A stretch of DNA of 64,000 bases from Liolophura sinensis (GCF_032854445.1 NC_088307.1:24685953-24749952); one strand, 5' to 3'. Positions 1 through 15,300 are shown, counted from the first letter of the stretch. Made by a program: numbers and translations. Notes: generated by a model not told the origin, from the sequence alone.

Positions 1-320
1 TGGCTAGAGACAACCCACTGGCAGGTCCAAGGCAAACCACCAGCAGGCCAGAGGCAAACCACCAGCAGGCCAGAGGCAAACCACCAGCAGGCCAGAGGCA
101 AACCACTGACAGGATAGAGACAAACCACCATTTAACGAGAGGCAAACCACCAGCAGGCCAGAGGAAAACCACCAGCAGGCCAGAGGCAAACCACTGTCTA
201 GCAAGAGGCAAACCACTGTCTAGCGAGATGCAAACCACTGGCAGGCCAGAGGCAAATCACTGGCAAGCCAGAGGCAAACCACTGTCTCGCCAGAGGCAAA
301 TCACTGTCTAACCAGAGGCA
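1..320. repeat. 22-bp minisatellite
   Basis: About 14 copies of a 22-base unit of the type GAGGCAAACCACCAGCAGGC CA, running off the left edge of the window. Variants read CACTGTCTAGCGAGAGGCAAAC. Long open frames here are products of the periodicity, not genes. Confidence 0.9.
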
Positions 321-3282
321 CAATATCTAGCTTGCACTGTATGTATAGTACTCTGCACACTTCTCCATTTGGCAACCATTTGAATGAAGTTCCAAAAAAT
401 GACCTGAGCACTGTTAAGAGCTGTATTTACCGAGCCTTTTCAAACAGCAACTGTTCATGAATATCAGAGGTGATGGGTGCATCACTGCCCCCTGAAGGAG
501 GCAACATCACTTCTTACATGTTTTTAGCCAATAGCAACCTTTTATACTAACCGTTAACTTTCCAACATAGTTCTGAGGGTACTAAGTTTAGTGCTCCTTG
601 CCCAAGAAACAAAAAAAAAAAATTCTACTGACTTCTTGACAGGTAAACAAAAGATGAAAAATAATAATAATAAAAGAAAGAATACCCTATTTGACATTTT
701 TTACTTTCATGACCTACAGGATTTATAACCATCTCCTGATATAATTGCAGAATGTCATGCGACAGTCACTAACTGAACACCCTGGTATGTCAATCAATAA
801 TTCCTTCTATCTTTACACAATGCCGTTGTACAGCTCAACAAAACTTTGTTTATAATATATACAAAAATATGACATCTATTATGACAATTAAAATATACAG
901 ACAAATGAGGAGTAACACAATCTTTTGGTTTGTCCATAAAACTTTACGGGGTATACCGGTCTGTATAGGCCATCTGATCTACAGGAAGAGGATGAAAAGG
1001 TAAGCCAGAAAATAAATAACCTAATGAGAAACAAGCCCACTTGTAAGAAAAAAAAATGCAAATAATTTAAAATACATCTTTGCTGCGGGTCAGGTGAATG
1101 CTGGGGGTTACTACGTTCACCTGCAACATTTTGCTTATGTCTGGATTATCACCATATTTTCCCATCTTTTCATTTGTCCATAAATGCTTTCATTTTAACA
1201 TGAAAAAGCCTTCAAAGACAATGACATGCAACTTAATTCAAAAAGTTTCATTTGATCAAGACAGCACAAAATTTTTCACTACACAAAACTAGTGGTTTAC
1301 TAGGGGGCTTTTTTTGCCAGATTTAACAAAAAACAATTAATGAAACAAAAGATAATGTTAACTTAGATACTTGATTGGCATGTGTATGTTATAACCTGTA
1401 CATCTACTATTCCAGCCACCATAGTGTTACATGTGCATCATTTCCCCTCACTGTCATTTCTTTATGCTTTTCTAAACAAAATCTAAATGGTCAATTTCAA
1501 CCACTCATTGATAATCAATGTTGTCCTATCTCTACACATACCCTTCTATGTTTATATCGCTTAATTATGTTTCCACTGTTTGGCAACTGGAATAAGCTTA
1601 GAGACATCTAGTACCATCTTTGCTGCTCCATCTGTATGTGTTTATATTTTTACACAATGTGTTTATATTTTTACACAATGTGTTTTGACTCCCAGGCACA
1701 CTCCCAGGTGTTTCTCTTGATACACTAAACGTGCTTACAGCTTCAGACAATGTGCTTACAATAAAACCACAAAACTGCTCAATCTACAGCTCCATAAAAC
1801 AACATTAGCATAATAATGACCACATGTACAGCCCACTTCACACTCTACACATATATGTATGTACACATAACACAGGACTTCACATTGATCTAAGAGCTGG
1901 CCTCTTGCACTTTTTTTTCAGATATAAACGTATCAAAGAACAAAACGTGTATGTTTATGCACATACATATACAATGTGACGTTTTTTGGAACCATCTCAG
2001 ACAATTTGCACACAGCAGTCTGTACCCACAATCTGCGCATTCCACATTCATCAGAGAATTAAAAGGTCTTTCAATTCATGAACTGCGCCTTGAATTCACA
2101 TTGACTTCCTGGAAATTGTGGAGCTGACAACCAGGCTTTCCAAATCATACACACATGTGCAAAGCTTTTTCGTCGTTCAAGAAATTCCCCTGGCTTCAAA
2201 TGTTGCATGCTCAACATCTAGCTATAACATGTCAACTTAACCGACCTGGCACTTACAGTATTCGAATTCATGGAACTCAAATTCTGTGTTCACTTTGACA
2301 GACATGCTTCCAAAAATATCACAAAATAGAACTGACACACAGCTTTCTTATGTACAATTTACATGTTAATCATTACCTAGTCTTGTGCAAAAAGTATTGT
2401 ATTCTTGCACTGACACATTGACAAAGTGCTAGTTTACCCACTACAGTACTGTGCATATGAAGTCTATTGCAACACAAAAAAAACAGCATCAATTTACATC
2501 TATTTACTACAACTAAGTGTCTATTGCACAGAACTGTTAACTCTATGGCAAACATTTTTTTTATAAAGTTATCATTAACACAAGTGGGAAACTCCGAGAA
2601 TTTTAAAAATTTCGATAAAGTTTGAGTCGCACAAAAAAAAACATCTTACAGCTGTCAATCGATTTAAATGCACTACTTGGCTGAGTCATCGTATTTTTAA
2701 AACCATCCATATTTTCTATTTTTGAACAAACTTTCTCCCAGCTGGGTAAGATTTAAACAAAACAAAAAAAAAAAGAGTAGCACAGTTATAGACATTGTTT
2801 ACATGCTATATGATTACACGGGAAGTTTAAAACATATTTACATTTACCAGTTAATAGTATACATGTATGTAGCCAAGTGAGTTAGGAAGAAACTTTTGAA
2901 GCATTAGTTTCTTCACTTTCTCAGAAAGTTATTATTTAAGAAAACACTGGAATGGAGATCACAAGTACCTACAGTATACATCGTAATAACGTTATTAATA
3001 GTTGCATAAAAAATTATGACGCTGACAAAATTTCTCCCACTTCCTCATGAATATTCAATTAGGAAAAAAATTGTCTAAGGCTATAGAAATGTTTGGTCAC
3101 ATGACTGGTCAGATGATCTGAGCATTCTCTAAACACGTGACACAAATGCTATTTAACATAATATTATATCATGACTTCCAGCATCACCACGGCAACTGCA
3201 TTGCTATACATAAACATGTTTTTTTTCTTCCACAATTGGATCCCGTTGTTTAAGTATCTCCCTCTGTAGTTGACTTCTATTG
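321..3282. other. 3' UTR of dynamin and flanking sequence
   Basis: Contains no exon or recognisable gene on either strand. The part next to 3283 must be dynamin 3' UTR, but where the transcript ends is not visible. AT-rich with several short A and T runs; short open frames show no family likeness. Confidence 0.5.
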
Positions 3283-3361
3283 TTACTGAGGTCGGGAGGG
3301 CACAAGTGGCGGTCTGTCAGGGATCCGAGGAGGAACATTGGGCGCATTGCTGTTTGGCCTT
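3283..3361 (-). CDS. DNM1: Dynamin exon 20: C-terminus and stop
   Basis: 79 bases, acceptor TTTTGCAG|A, reading [20 protein letters not shown] then PSRPQ and TAA at 3285-3283. The proline-rich composition and PSRP motif continue exon 19 in the correct phase. The 3' UTR follows below 3283; no clear AATAAA signal was found on this strand. Confidence 0.9.
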
Positions 3362-6300
3362 CTGCAAAAGAGATAAACACCCGTTATTCAGGTAAAGTAA
3401 ATGCGATAATGAGCGTTCTTTAATTGTCCATCAAATCCTGAAGATGTGCCCTCACTTTGCTCAGCATGTGAAACAGTTACCAGCCGATAATTATTGCCTT
3501 CTTCGGAAAAGCCTGGAATGTCAAGAGAGTTACATTATGTGCAATAAATAATTGAAATGTAAAGCACAGAAGTTACACAAAACGTAACTTGTTTATAGGC
3601 TTCTCCAGCTGTAACAGAAGAATGTGGCAGTTTTGCTGTGGAAGTCACAACTTTGTCCCTTTAACAATTTTTTACATTTGTTCTAACAATGTACGTAGAA
3701 AAGACATGGCTAGTCTTTTTCTTTATATAAGTTACAACTTTGTGATGGTCTCCTTTCATTTCCATATCATAAAATGTAATAAGTTTAAACAACACCATCA
3801 AATGCCAGACCAATCAGCTGTAACCATCATATTGTCATGAAAAGGTCTGTCAGCAACCAGCAGATGGTCGTGGGTTTCCCCCGGGCTTTGCCCAGTCTCC
3901 TTCCACCATAATGATGGCAACCGATGAGTGAAATATTCTTGAGTAGTGCGTAAAACACTAATCAATAAATAAATAAATAAATAAATACTGTGATCAACTT
4001 AACATTTATTTCATTGGTGTTGTACACTGCAATCAAGAACACTTCACTTCTGGCAGCCAGAATTATGGTGGGAGGAAATCGAGCAGAGCTCCAGGAAAAC
4101 TCATAACCATCCGCAGGTTTCTGGAAGACTTTTTTTTAAATACGGCTGAAATAAGCCATCCAGAGCTAGACTTGAACTCCTTGCTACAGCATTAGTGAGA
4201 AGTTCTGGAGTCTCTGTGCTGCACTAGGCATGCTAACCATTCAGCCAAGGAGACCTCTAGGCATTTTACTTTAGTTCTTGCAGAACTACTTGTGGTAGTT
4301 CTTGTATCTTTTCACACAAGAAATGAAACCTACACCTAAGTCTCATTGCAAGGTTATAGTCTTAGAAAATGGAATATCTGGATGAAAATTTTAAGTAAAA
4401 TCAGTATACCACCAAACAGGTTTCAATGAATAAACATAATGTATGTACTGCAAATCTTCAACCTTTTCAACCACCAAAGCACTTTTTTTCCAATAGAATT
4501 TAAATGTACAATTATTATCAAAATGATGCGAAAATGATTTTGTGTCACTGAAGATGCAAGCTTCACAAAACTGTGAAATTTATTTCCCTTCACCCCTTAC
4601 TTATCTCAGAATGTTTCAAAATATTGGTGGCAGAGGCAGTTGAAACGGTTGAAGAATTTGGATACATCTCTCTCTCATTGCAAGGGTACAGTGTGACAAG
4701 AGTGATATACCTGTATTTGGATGTAAATTCTTAGTGAAATCAGTACAATACCATGGGCTTCAACGTATAAATATATGCATTTGTATCCAAACCAAGAGAT
4801 ACAAAATTTGAAACCTTTGGAGGCAAACTTTTGCAATGTGAACTTTGTTGGAAAATTCGGGGCAAATGTTTGTGACTGCACTATGCTGATCATCTGTTGT
4901 AATGATGAGCATTGTAACAAGGTAGACGTGCACTGGACATAAACAACTTCTGTTGTCTTGTTTTTTCAAATGCAAAATCAACCTATTTCCTGGAACCTGT
5001 CAGAATACGAAAGATTATTTTTACGAGAAAATATTTTTTTCGCGCATGTATATCTATTCTGTAATACTGTTCACCCTTATTGTATGAAATGGCGAGAAAA
5101 GTCGAGCTCAAAAGATACAGTACAGGAGCATGGTGGCTAGCGTTTCCAAATCCCACAACCTCGTAAAGAGCAAAGCATATGCAAGGATAATGCCTCTAAG
5201 ACAAATGTTACTACTCTTTTAGTACAGTTTATTTGTATATTAAGAGGAAAGCCAGAATCAGAAGGTAAGACAGTTAAGGTTAGAAATTCATGAGTAACCA
5301 TCTATAAAACAAGCATTCTGTAAGCACTGCTGCTGGAATAAGTGGTATGCCCATGTACCTTATAAACATAAAGCAGAAACTCTCACAGGGGTGACATGAA
5401 AAAAGGGAGTTTAAAAAATGAAGCCTTTTGTAACTCTTAATGGCAGAGCCACATAGTTATTTTCAACTGGCTAAAGAGCAGTAATTTCATGATTGCTGAT
5501 TAATTTATTACTTCACTGTCTATAGCTGTGATAAATATTTTTCTTGTACATAGAGTCAGGTTTATGGTTAGAGGAAATCTAAGAACCAGAGGATAAACCA
5601 AAACCCTATGTCCAAGTATCCAACAAACCTTCTGACTATAATAAAACTGTTCTTGATAATATTTGTTCTTTGGAGTTATACGCTGTACTCATTATCATGG
5701 CAGAGCCCAGGGCAAACTCATGACCATCCATGGTTACTGGAAGACCTTCCCATGCTCCTGGGTCATTGTGTTGCGCTAGCACGTTAACCACAAGGAAACA
5801 GAGGGTGCTCTGTAGCGAAGATGAGGAAACTGGACACACTGGTCACAAAACTCATTGATATAATCTGCGACTGACCGTACAATAGCTTTAGCACTATTTA
5901 TTCATTAATTTGATTGGTGTTTAATCAAGAATATTTAACTCATACGGCGGCAGCCAGCAATATTGGGGGAGAAAACTGAACAGAGCCAGAGGGAAACACA
6001 CGACCATCATCTACAGGTTGCTGACAGACCTTTTCATGTACGGCCATAGATGAAGCCAACATGAGCTGGACTTGAACTCGCGTGTTAGGCACCAAGTTTT
6101 AGCTCAATGTCACACATGATTTTGCAAATATGAGGGCATTGGGGAATGCCTCTTCACACACATGCAAGTTAAATATTCTTCATAAAAAAACACCCATAAT
6201 TTCTTACAAACATTAATCAATCGAAAAGAAACTCTAATCTAATTGAAAATCTTCATGATTTCAAATCTAGGTATTTCACTTTCAAAAGTGTGAAGTCAGA

Positions 6301-9300
6301 AATGACGATCATCTCATGTTTACGTTGGCGTTTTAATACCATTCTCAAGAATTTCTCGCTTATGCTATGGTAGTCAGATGAGTGACCAGCGTATAAAACA
6401 GCTGACCTTTGGCATGCCACTGATTAACTTTCCTAAATGTACAGATTTACCAATCATACAAGCAGAAGACAATTAATCTTCAAACATGTAAGATTGAACA
6501 AATGGCAGAATGACAATAATATCAGAGGATACATATGAATTAAAAACCCAGAGAATGCCATGCAGAACTATCTACTACGTATATACACAATGAGTTAGAC
6601 GAGATACACTCAGTCAGTATTAGATCACAAAGCTTACAGCAAAGAAGACCAAATAATTCAGCATTCACAACACACTATACAATGTTACCATGGTTACAGG
6701 CTACGTGTACATGCAAATGCTACGCCAAAGCCTTGAAACAAAAGTGATAAAACTGAAATCAGACCATAACCCTTTTTGTAACCTGGTTAAAGATAAAGTC
6801 ACTGATGTGGGATGTTCGAGGGAAGATCAGCGAACAAAAAATGAAAAATGTAGGATCGGGACCACCTACAGTATAAACACTCATTTACAAAGATCTCTGG
6901 AAATAGCTGACTGTTTCTGGAGAACATATAGGCACAACACGACGGACTACTTTGTTTTCCTAAAACAATTTACATTTATGTAAAATATCTGTTAAATTTT
7001 GGACTGGCTGGGGAGCAGTGTGACAAAATCCCCAACAAACGGAGACTGGGCATGTGGAAAGTTTGATATCAGTTCTGAGACCCTTACTTCAAGGCTTCAC
7101 ACCAAACTAGAGGGAAGGCATCCGGAGCATAAAGCGAACCAAATGGCAATGAGTAACAATGGCTGCAAATTTCCACATTCACATACTTAGGTATTGTTGG
7201 TGACCCGGTGAATTGTTGTCTAACGTAACTCTTTGTGTAGTTTGTGGCTGCGTTTGCCGCAGCGTGTCCAGCGGCTTGACCGGCGCTAGACTGAGCGAAC
7301 CGTTTGGCGATTTCCTGAGACTGACGGCTGTTCACCGGTAAGCTGCCCACTCGGGTAAGATTTTGGCTCATGGAGTCGGACATATCGTAGCCTGATTTAT
7401 TCCACCCAGCCCTAATCACAATGGGAATAGTGGAGGAGTCAAGATGCAGAAGGGTAATCAAGTCACAGCATTCACAACAACAACAACAACAACCACACAC
7501 AACCATTTACAGCCCTATCTTAGCAAAGTTAAAAAAGAACCAACACTGACTGAAACAATCTGTATAAGATGAATCATCCCGTGATAGGCGAAAGAAAAAA
7601 ATTTAGCCAATAAGAATCAAATAATCCACACATACAATAAAAAAAAAAACGTAAACAGCAATTTTAACACTAACACATTCTTATCAGAAATAACAATGCA
7701 TACAATGAATCTGAAGAATTTGCCCATAAAATTCAGAGCCATTCTCAAACATATTCAGCACTGAGCTTTAAATCAAACAACTAAATTGAAGCACACAAGA
7801 CTTAGGATCACACAAATCTGAATAGTTCACCCACAATACCCAGATGTGACGTGCTACAGAAGTTCCCCTGTTAGCCCACTAATTATTAGTATTGCTGGAC
7901 AACTAGCCCATACAGTACGAACTAACTAAACCAAGACCTAACCATAAAAGATTATTTTGTGGTCAGCGTAAGAGGTCACAGGTCAACCTACATGTAAAAC
8001 ATGTCAGTGCGGTACAGAGCAATAAAATGACTATACTGATCTCGAGGGATCCAAGATTATATGGTAAATTCCAGGTGTGCTAGTGTGCCTTTTTTCCATA
8101 GGGCTGAAACAACAAACTTTGGTTGCGGAGCTGTGGATTGCAGGGTGCTAGGGGAAAAAGCTTAAGTTAGACTTAAGACTTAAGTCTCATTTATGCATTC
8201 AGGTGCCAATTCCACACAGCCACTTGTGCACAGTTAACTTTAAACGTGATTTTGATGCATATACTGGATGCTTTAACTACAACATTCGGCCCCTGAATGT
8301 CTTTGAGAATTAGAAGATGAAGAGTACACACAATACGAACAAACATCACACCGTGTACTCACGTTGGAATAAGTGGCTGAGGCAGAGGCGCTGCCGGTGC
8401 TGGCCTAAGAGGTACATGTGGTGCAGGGCGAGATGGCACTGAGGGGCCTCCTCCAGGGCGATTTGGAGGCGGGGGAGGAGGCCGAGACCGTGACAAACCT
8501 GGTGAAGGTGGTCGGCTGTGGGAAGAAGAGAAACACAGTCAAGACATGTGAAGCAGAAGTTCCTTGTACTTGTATTATACTTATATCTTTTACTATATCA
8601 AGGTGTGTCATATACATGTTCAGGTAAAAGACAAACAAAACAATTTCCCCCTATGTACTAAACAAATGTCAAGAGACCTTTGAAATAACAACTCTTATTC
8701 ATGACTTCAAGATGCGTAGCGACGACTGGCTGACAGACTTCCGTTTAATGCAAAAAAAGGGCCATTTCCAAAGAATTTGTTTTCTTTTTTTACAGTCAGA
8801 GCATATGCAGAACAGGTTTGATGCACATACATGCATCTTAAGGCTGAGAAGGCATTCACGTTTTTATTTGTTCAATAGAATTTACACCCTATACCTCTGA
8901 CATATTTACCTGATAATCATCTTACTGTTCAAGAGAATAGATCTAACTCCATCAAAGACACAGTTGTAACTGTTGTTACTAACAATAATGTTCTCATTTA
9001 AAGGATTTCCACAAAGCCATTTCTGACTTAAGTCAAAATATAAAATACTATTATTTCGTAGCTTATTTTACAGAGATCCAAATATTAAGCACCTCATAAA
9101 ATTTTACATTAGGACAACAGATGCCAAAATTTCAACTTCCAGTACCAAAAAGGCATTCTGACAGGGTTTTTCTATTTTGACTGAGTCAGAAGTAGCTTTG
9201 TGGGACCAGCCCCTGATATGAAGATGACCATTACAAGCAGGAAGTGGATACAACAGACGTCACACGCGGATGGCCCTGGGTTTTCCTCATCCTCTGCCCG

Positions 9301-12300
9301 CCTTCCTCCCACAGTCATGTTGGCCTCCGTCGTATGAAAACTTCTCGACTATGGCATAAAACACCTAGTACTCTAACTGACCATAAATTTTGTCCATGAC
9401 TAACTTGCCCATTTTTCCTGATTTTGAGAGTTCTATTGATTTTAGAACGGTGTTTTCAGGTTTGCTTGGAACATGGGATGATATTCTACTGGAAAATTGT
9501 GAGTTTCAGCACCAAAAATAATATTTTATGACATTTATTTGCCTCTAAAAATGCACTGCTGTGGTCAAAATTTGTGGTCACTTGGGTTAAATAGAGAAAT
9601 AAACACAAAGAGAAGTCACGATTCTCACCCGTTGTAAGAAGAGCTGTCCACCGTGAGCCAGTCATCATTGACTGGGGGTGGCATGGGGGTAGACACTGTT
9701 GATGTTGACACCTCTGATATAATGCTCAGAGCCTCCTTTGTGGCGTGGTACATCCTTAACAGCTCTTCTCGACGGCTAGCTTCTTCTGCAGACTCCTCCA
9801 TCATGGAATTCTGGGATGGGGAAGAATGCAACAGTCTTTGTACATTTGAAGAGGTTTTAGAATCTCTAACAGCTTGAGGCAGAAATTTCCAGACATAAAT
9901 TTGCACATAAGTGGAGATGACTTTAAAGTGATAGTTACCTGGTCACCCTGCGAGTACAGATGTGCCAACAGTTCTGCATGAATAAACTCTTTGATCTGAA
10001 AGACAAAATTCACAGATGTTTCAATAATCGCATGACATGTCACATATTTAATGGACACCACAGTCAACTCTTTTCAAGTAAATGCCCTGCGTAAATTTTG
10101 ACATCTGGTACTACAAGATTCAGTATTCATTAAAACGTTATATTTAATAACCCAGACTACCAACTAAGACATTCACATAAAAAAATCCAGAAAACGGATA
10201 ATGAACAAAAGCATTCCAACATATTCCTCAGTGCAAATCAAGCAATTACAAAACAGTCTGAACATAAGAATATACATCTATGTATCCCAGTATCTGCATC
10301 ACAGAATTCAACAAAAAACATGTTATTCAAAGGGAGTAAATTCAGACTCACGTCATTGACAATGAGGTGCATGATGACCTTGGGCACAAGGTCACGCTGC
10401 GTTTTGTTGATGATCTTCATGTAAGAATCGACCAAATTGCGGATTGTCTCTACCTGACGCTCTAGCTGAGGGTCCATTGAACCCAGGTCTTCCGATCTCT
10501 AAAAGTGCCAATACCAGCTTATTTAATAATGTAAAAAACACAGATTTTGCTGCCCTCTTTCTACTCAGACAAAAACTGTCAATAAACACGTGATTTTTCA
10601 AAACATTTCATCTTCAAACGCTGCTGTCTGGTGTTAAAATTCCATAAAATGTATTTGATTTACAAGAAAACAATTTGATACATAGAATGGAGAATGGACA
10701 TGATTTGCAAACATCTATTTATTTATTCATCTGGTAGCAGATTAATACCACGTTTGAGACGTTATACTTTCGCTGGTATGACAGCAACCAGATTTATGGG
10801 TGGAGAAGACCGTACAAAAAGCAAAGAAATCAAATAATTGGTAACCACAAATCCCAGATGAGGTAAACATTCAACTACTGTAGTCCAGGAAAATTATTCT
10901 TTATACGTGATGAAACACAGCATATTGAGTATTTCTAGACCATGCAGTCACGTCTAATAAATGCAGCGACGTTTACTTGCATTGGTTGATTTCTTCATTT
11001 ATTTATTTATTTGATTGGTGATTTATGCCGTACTCAAGAATATTTCACTTATACAACGCTGGCCAGCATTATGGGAGGAAACTAGGCAGAGCTTGGGGAA
11101 AACCCACAGCCAACCGCAGACCTTCCCACGTATCCTGGAAATGAAGTCACAACCTCACTGGTGAGAGGCTTCTGGGTCATTGTGCCACGCAGGGGTGCTA
11201 TCCATTTTAGCCACGGAGGCCCCGTGCACTGTTTAAATGTGTTTGTATTTTAACTGTGATAGCTACACAGCATTTTGAGTAATTCTAAACCAGTGACTTA
11301 TAATAAAAGTAGCATCCAAGCATTTTTTTAAATGTAATTCTGCTCAAGAAATGGTTCTAGAGGGCATGTAATTTGCTACTATAATTAAGCATTTACATGA
11401 ACAGTTAGATTAATACCCTGAGGTAATCTGACAAAAAGGCGTACTTCATCAGTTGCATTTGATTCTTTGCCAACCATCACACTGTCTTTGCTGCTCTAGT
11501 TTTACTCTCCATGCTGCAAGTCTAATATATTATGTTCTTCAGCTAGAAAGTCCTTACACTATCACTGTCTTCCTGTGATCTGTCTGGATAGACTCCTGCT
11601 CGTAGGAAGGAGGCTTTCCAACTGTCCACTTCCTCCTGACTGTCAGCGGACAGCTCAAGCTGCTTGTAGTCCTTATACACATTTCTACAGAGGAAAAATG
11701 GCATTCAATCAGACAGGTGCTCCAATGTTCACAGAAACAGCATAGAATTTTGAAAGAATTGTGGAAACATTTTATATGGTAGAATTATGTTTTAAATAAA
11801 CAAGGAAATCCTCTTTCATAGGATTTATGGAAATTCTTTTTCATAGGACTTATGGAAATCCTTTTTCATAGGACTTATGGAAATATGGATGACTTTAAAA
11901 ACAGTGAAATATAAAAATTGGGTATAAAATCAAGGAAACATGGAATTGTAGTAGACAGAGAAATATTAATCTGATACCTAGAAGAATGGAAATCGTATAG
12001 AATTGTTATTATGTTAATGAAAATGACTAAAACAAATGAATTTCTGTCAGCTATATACAAAAACTGGTAAAAAAAAATTTTTTTGAACTGTATAAAAATA
12101 TGGAAATACATGTATAAAAATTGACCTTAAAGATGTGTTAATTGTGAAATGTACACAGACGTATGCTGTTCATAGGACCAAAAACTTTCCATCTTGGATA
12201 AGACACCTGCAGGTAGATCACTTTTGCAAAGCTATTCTTGACTTTAATGAGGGAAATATCAATTCTTGGAATCAAATTTAAAAAAAAAATGCAATATGTG

Positions 12301-15300
12301 TAAGGATTTGAAAAACCAAATCCTAAACCAAGCATTGTAACTGAAGATTTACATTTTTCACAGACATCGGATCAGGAAAATTATTTCGAAATGTTAGAGC
12401 CAACACAGACACAGTATTTCAATGCTATCATGTGCATCAGGATAGAATTCTGTAGCTGAATTAAATTCTGAGCTCTACATGCAGATTTTTGCACCAACAA
12501 GTACATGTAGCCAATGAAATCACTCCCTGTTGCAGTATTAATTTTTCTTTGTTGCTCTATTTTTTTTATTGTTCCCATGATTCAAGAGAAGGAAAGTGGG
12601 GCTCAAGTTAATAGGGAAGGATAATAGCCATTAGTCTTCTACAGCCTTGGATTCTAATTAACAAGTGGTTTCCGCATGAATTAATGCCTATTTAACACTG
12701 AATTACGAGACAGTCTCCCTTGAATAAATCTTCACTGTGGAGGTAGAAAAACATTTTCAGTTCTGAAATCATGTCCAGCAGGTAACCTGTAATACACCCA
12801 AAACAAATCGTTTTGAAAATATGGAAGATGGGGAGTAAAATATTTTAACATAAAATTATACATTGAACTGCCAAAGAAAGAAAGCAGAAATCGTTAAGGT
12901 TAGCATTGGGATCAGTTACATGAAGTATTGGACCCAAACTGTACAATTAGCAGATAGCCAAAACAAGAATGTATCAACAGATACTTCGTAACTTTTAGAT
13001 TCATGTTATTAGATCATTAAATCCAACCTATAGAAACCACTTGTTTTGAAAGTCTGAACACTTAAATAAAACCTTAAAATTAAAATTCATGCAAACACAT
13101 ACAGCTTGAAAGCAAAAAAAAAAAAAAAAAAAAAAAAATGGAGAGAAACGTAAAAGACACTGTCTTTAAAACAGTGTGGGGCCACCACATAAAATCTGCC
13201 ATCAAATTTAAGCAACAGGAGTTGATAAATTTGTTTGAAATTATGTCAGATAATTTTCTGGTAATTTCATGATGTGAGCTGATCTGCAAGATTTTGTTAT
13301 ATTTGTAGACTTTGGTGTTTTACACACTAATTAAGGGTATTTTAGTTGTAATACAACTATCAGGTTTGTGTGGGGTAGAACCTTCGGTAACCCATGTTAC
13401 ACTACAGCCAATCCAGCAGCAGGTCAATTGGAAGGGGACAAATCTTGGGAAAAGGGGACAGCTCTTGAGAAGGGGGACATCGTCTGGGGAAGGGGACAGG
13501 TCTTGGGAAGGAGACAGGTCATGGGAAGGGGACATGGTCTGGGAAAGGGGGACATAGTCTAGGGAAGGGGACAGGTCTTGGGAAGGAGACAGTTCTTGGG
13601 AAGGGGACATGGTCTGGGAAATGAGGACAGGTCTTGGGAAAGGGGACATGGTCTGTGAAAGGGGACAGATCTTGGGAAGGGATAGGGCCTTGGGAAGGGG
13701 ACAGATCTTGGGAAGGGAACAGATCTTGGGAAGGGATTGGGTCTTGGGAAGGGGACAGGTCTTGGAAAGGAGAGAGATCTTGGGAAGGGATAGGGTCTTG
13801 GGAAGGGATTGGGTCTTGGAAAGGGGAGAGATCTTGGGAAAGGGGAGAGATCTTGGGAAAGGGGAGAGATCTTGGGAAGGGATGGAGTCTTGGAAAGGGA
13901 TGGGGTCTTGGGAAGGGGACAGGTCTTGGAAACGGAACAGGGCTTGGGAAGGGATGGGGTTTTGGGAAGGGGACAGGAAAGAAACAAGAAGATCAAGAAG
14001 TTTACGTCTTGAAGGTCTTAATCTTGCCCAATATCAAAAGGACAGCTTATTAATTTTTTGCATCATCTATTGATTATATTTATATTCTGTGCTGTTTGGG
14101 TGAATGCTGAATTTTATGGTCATCTGTGTATTGGAAGAAGAAACTTTTGCGCAGTGGGCATACTCCAAAATCTGCAAGCTTGTCACAAGTGTTCATGTCT
14201 TAATACAAGATACCAGCAATGTCTGTCTGGTGTAAGAACACTGATGATCCAGAGAAATGCACCACACCTGGCAAGCTACCTGACAAATATGCTGAGTCAG
14301 CAGAAGCTATTGTCGATCAGGGAATCTTCTGGCCCAACAGCAAGAGACCCTTTTTTCAAACCACATGGCCAGAGAGAACACCTCCCAATGATGATTTGTG
14401 GTCAGAATTTACTGAGATTGAAAATATCACTTTGTAATATCACAAGTTGTGGTCCTGTGAAAGTATGTGCGTATGTAATTATGTACGTACGTACGTATGT
14501 TTTAGGTTTAATGTCGTACTTAACTCGCCAGGAAATGGCTGAATATTGCCAATGTGGCATAAAGCCATAATCATTCATTCGTACTGAACTCATACTACGG
14601 CGATGAATCATTTAGGTTGTAAAAGGGCAAGCCCGTGCTGCTAAAGTGCTGCCGCAACTGAAGTATCATGCTGAAGACATCAGACATGACACCATAAACA
14701 GTCACATTATACTGACATTAGGCCAACCAGTCCAGCTTCCTTGCTCTAACCTATCAGTGCTGGGTGCCAAGCAAGGCAGTACAAGTACCATTTTTGAAGT
14801 CTCTGGTATGACCCGACCTGGGTTGGATCCCAGGTTTCCCGACTTTGAGGTAGACTGTCCTACCATTAGGCCACCGAGAAGATCTCCTGTGAAAGTGGTT
14901 GTATCGACAGGAAAACACAGAAATGAATGTAGGTCTTTTGCACTAAACACTAGTCAAATGTACCTCTCTATATGGAAATGCTAGAAAACTGTTTTTTTGT
15001 TTTTTGTCTCACTATAAATATGTGAGACACGTTCAACAATATTGATCTAATATTGTATGGTGTAGGTGAAAAAAATAAATGTGTTAGTTTGAATAGTTGC
15101 TTAGATTCTTTCATATACATGACAGAAACATTTTCTTATAGAAAGGATATTTTAATCCCAAAACTGTTTTCTCACTCGAGTACAGAAACCGCCAAGAATG
15201 AAAGCTGTTCCGTTCCTTACAGCAATATCGGTGGCCAAGCATCAAGGCCCAATTGAATGTCAAATAAGAAATCATGATGAAAGTAATGCACTGAACTGAT

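Larger units (their letters stand above)
3362..8362. other. Dynamin intron 19
   Basis: A 5 kb intron between the two proline-rich exons. It holds four SINE-A pieces (3842-6090), a MITE copy (4452-4659) and the possible alternative last exon (7084-7411). The open frame at 6690-6983 (plus) shows no family likeness. Confidence 0.6.

Noticed and set aside
6690-6983. 97-codon plus-strand frame in dynamin intron 19
   Set aside because: No recognisable domain, and the strand is opposite to the host transcript.
13559-14073. Several 65-154-codon frames on both strands rich in Gly-Lys or Pro-Phe
   Set aside because: Products of the 18-bp minisatellite, open in several frames at once.
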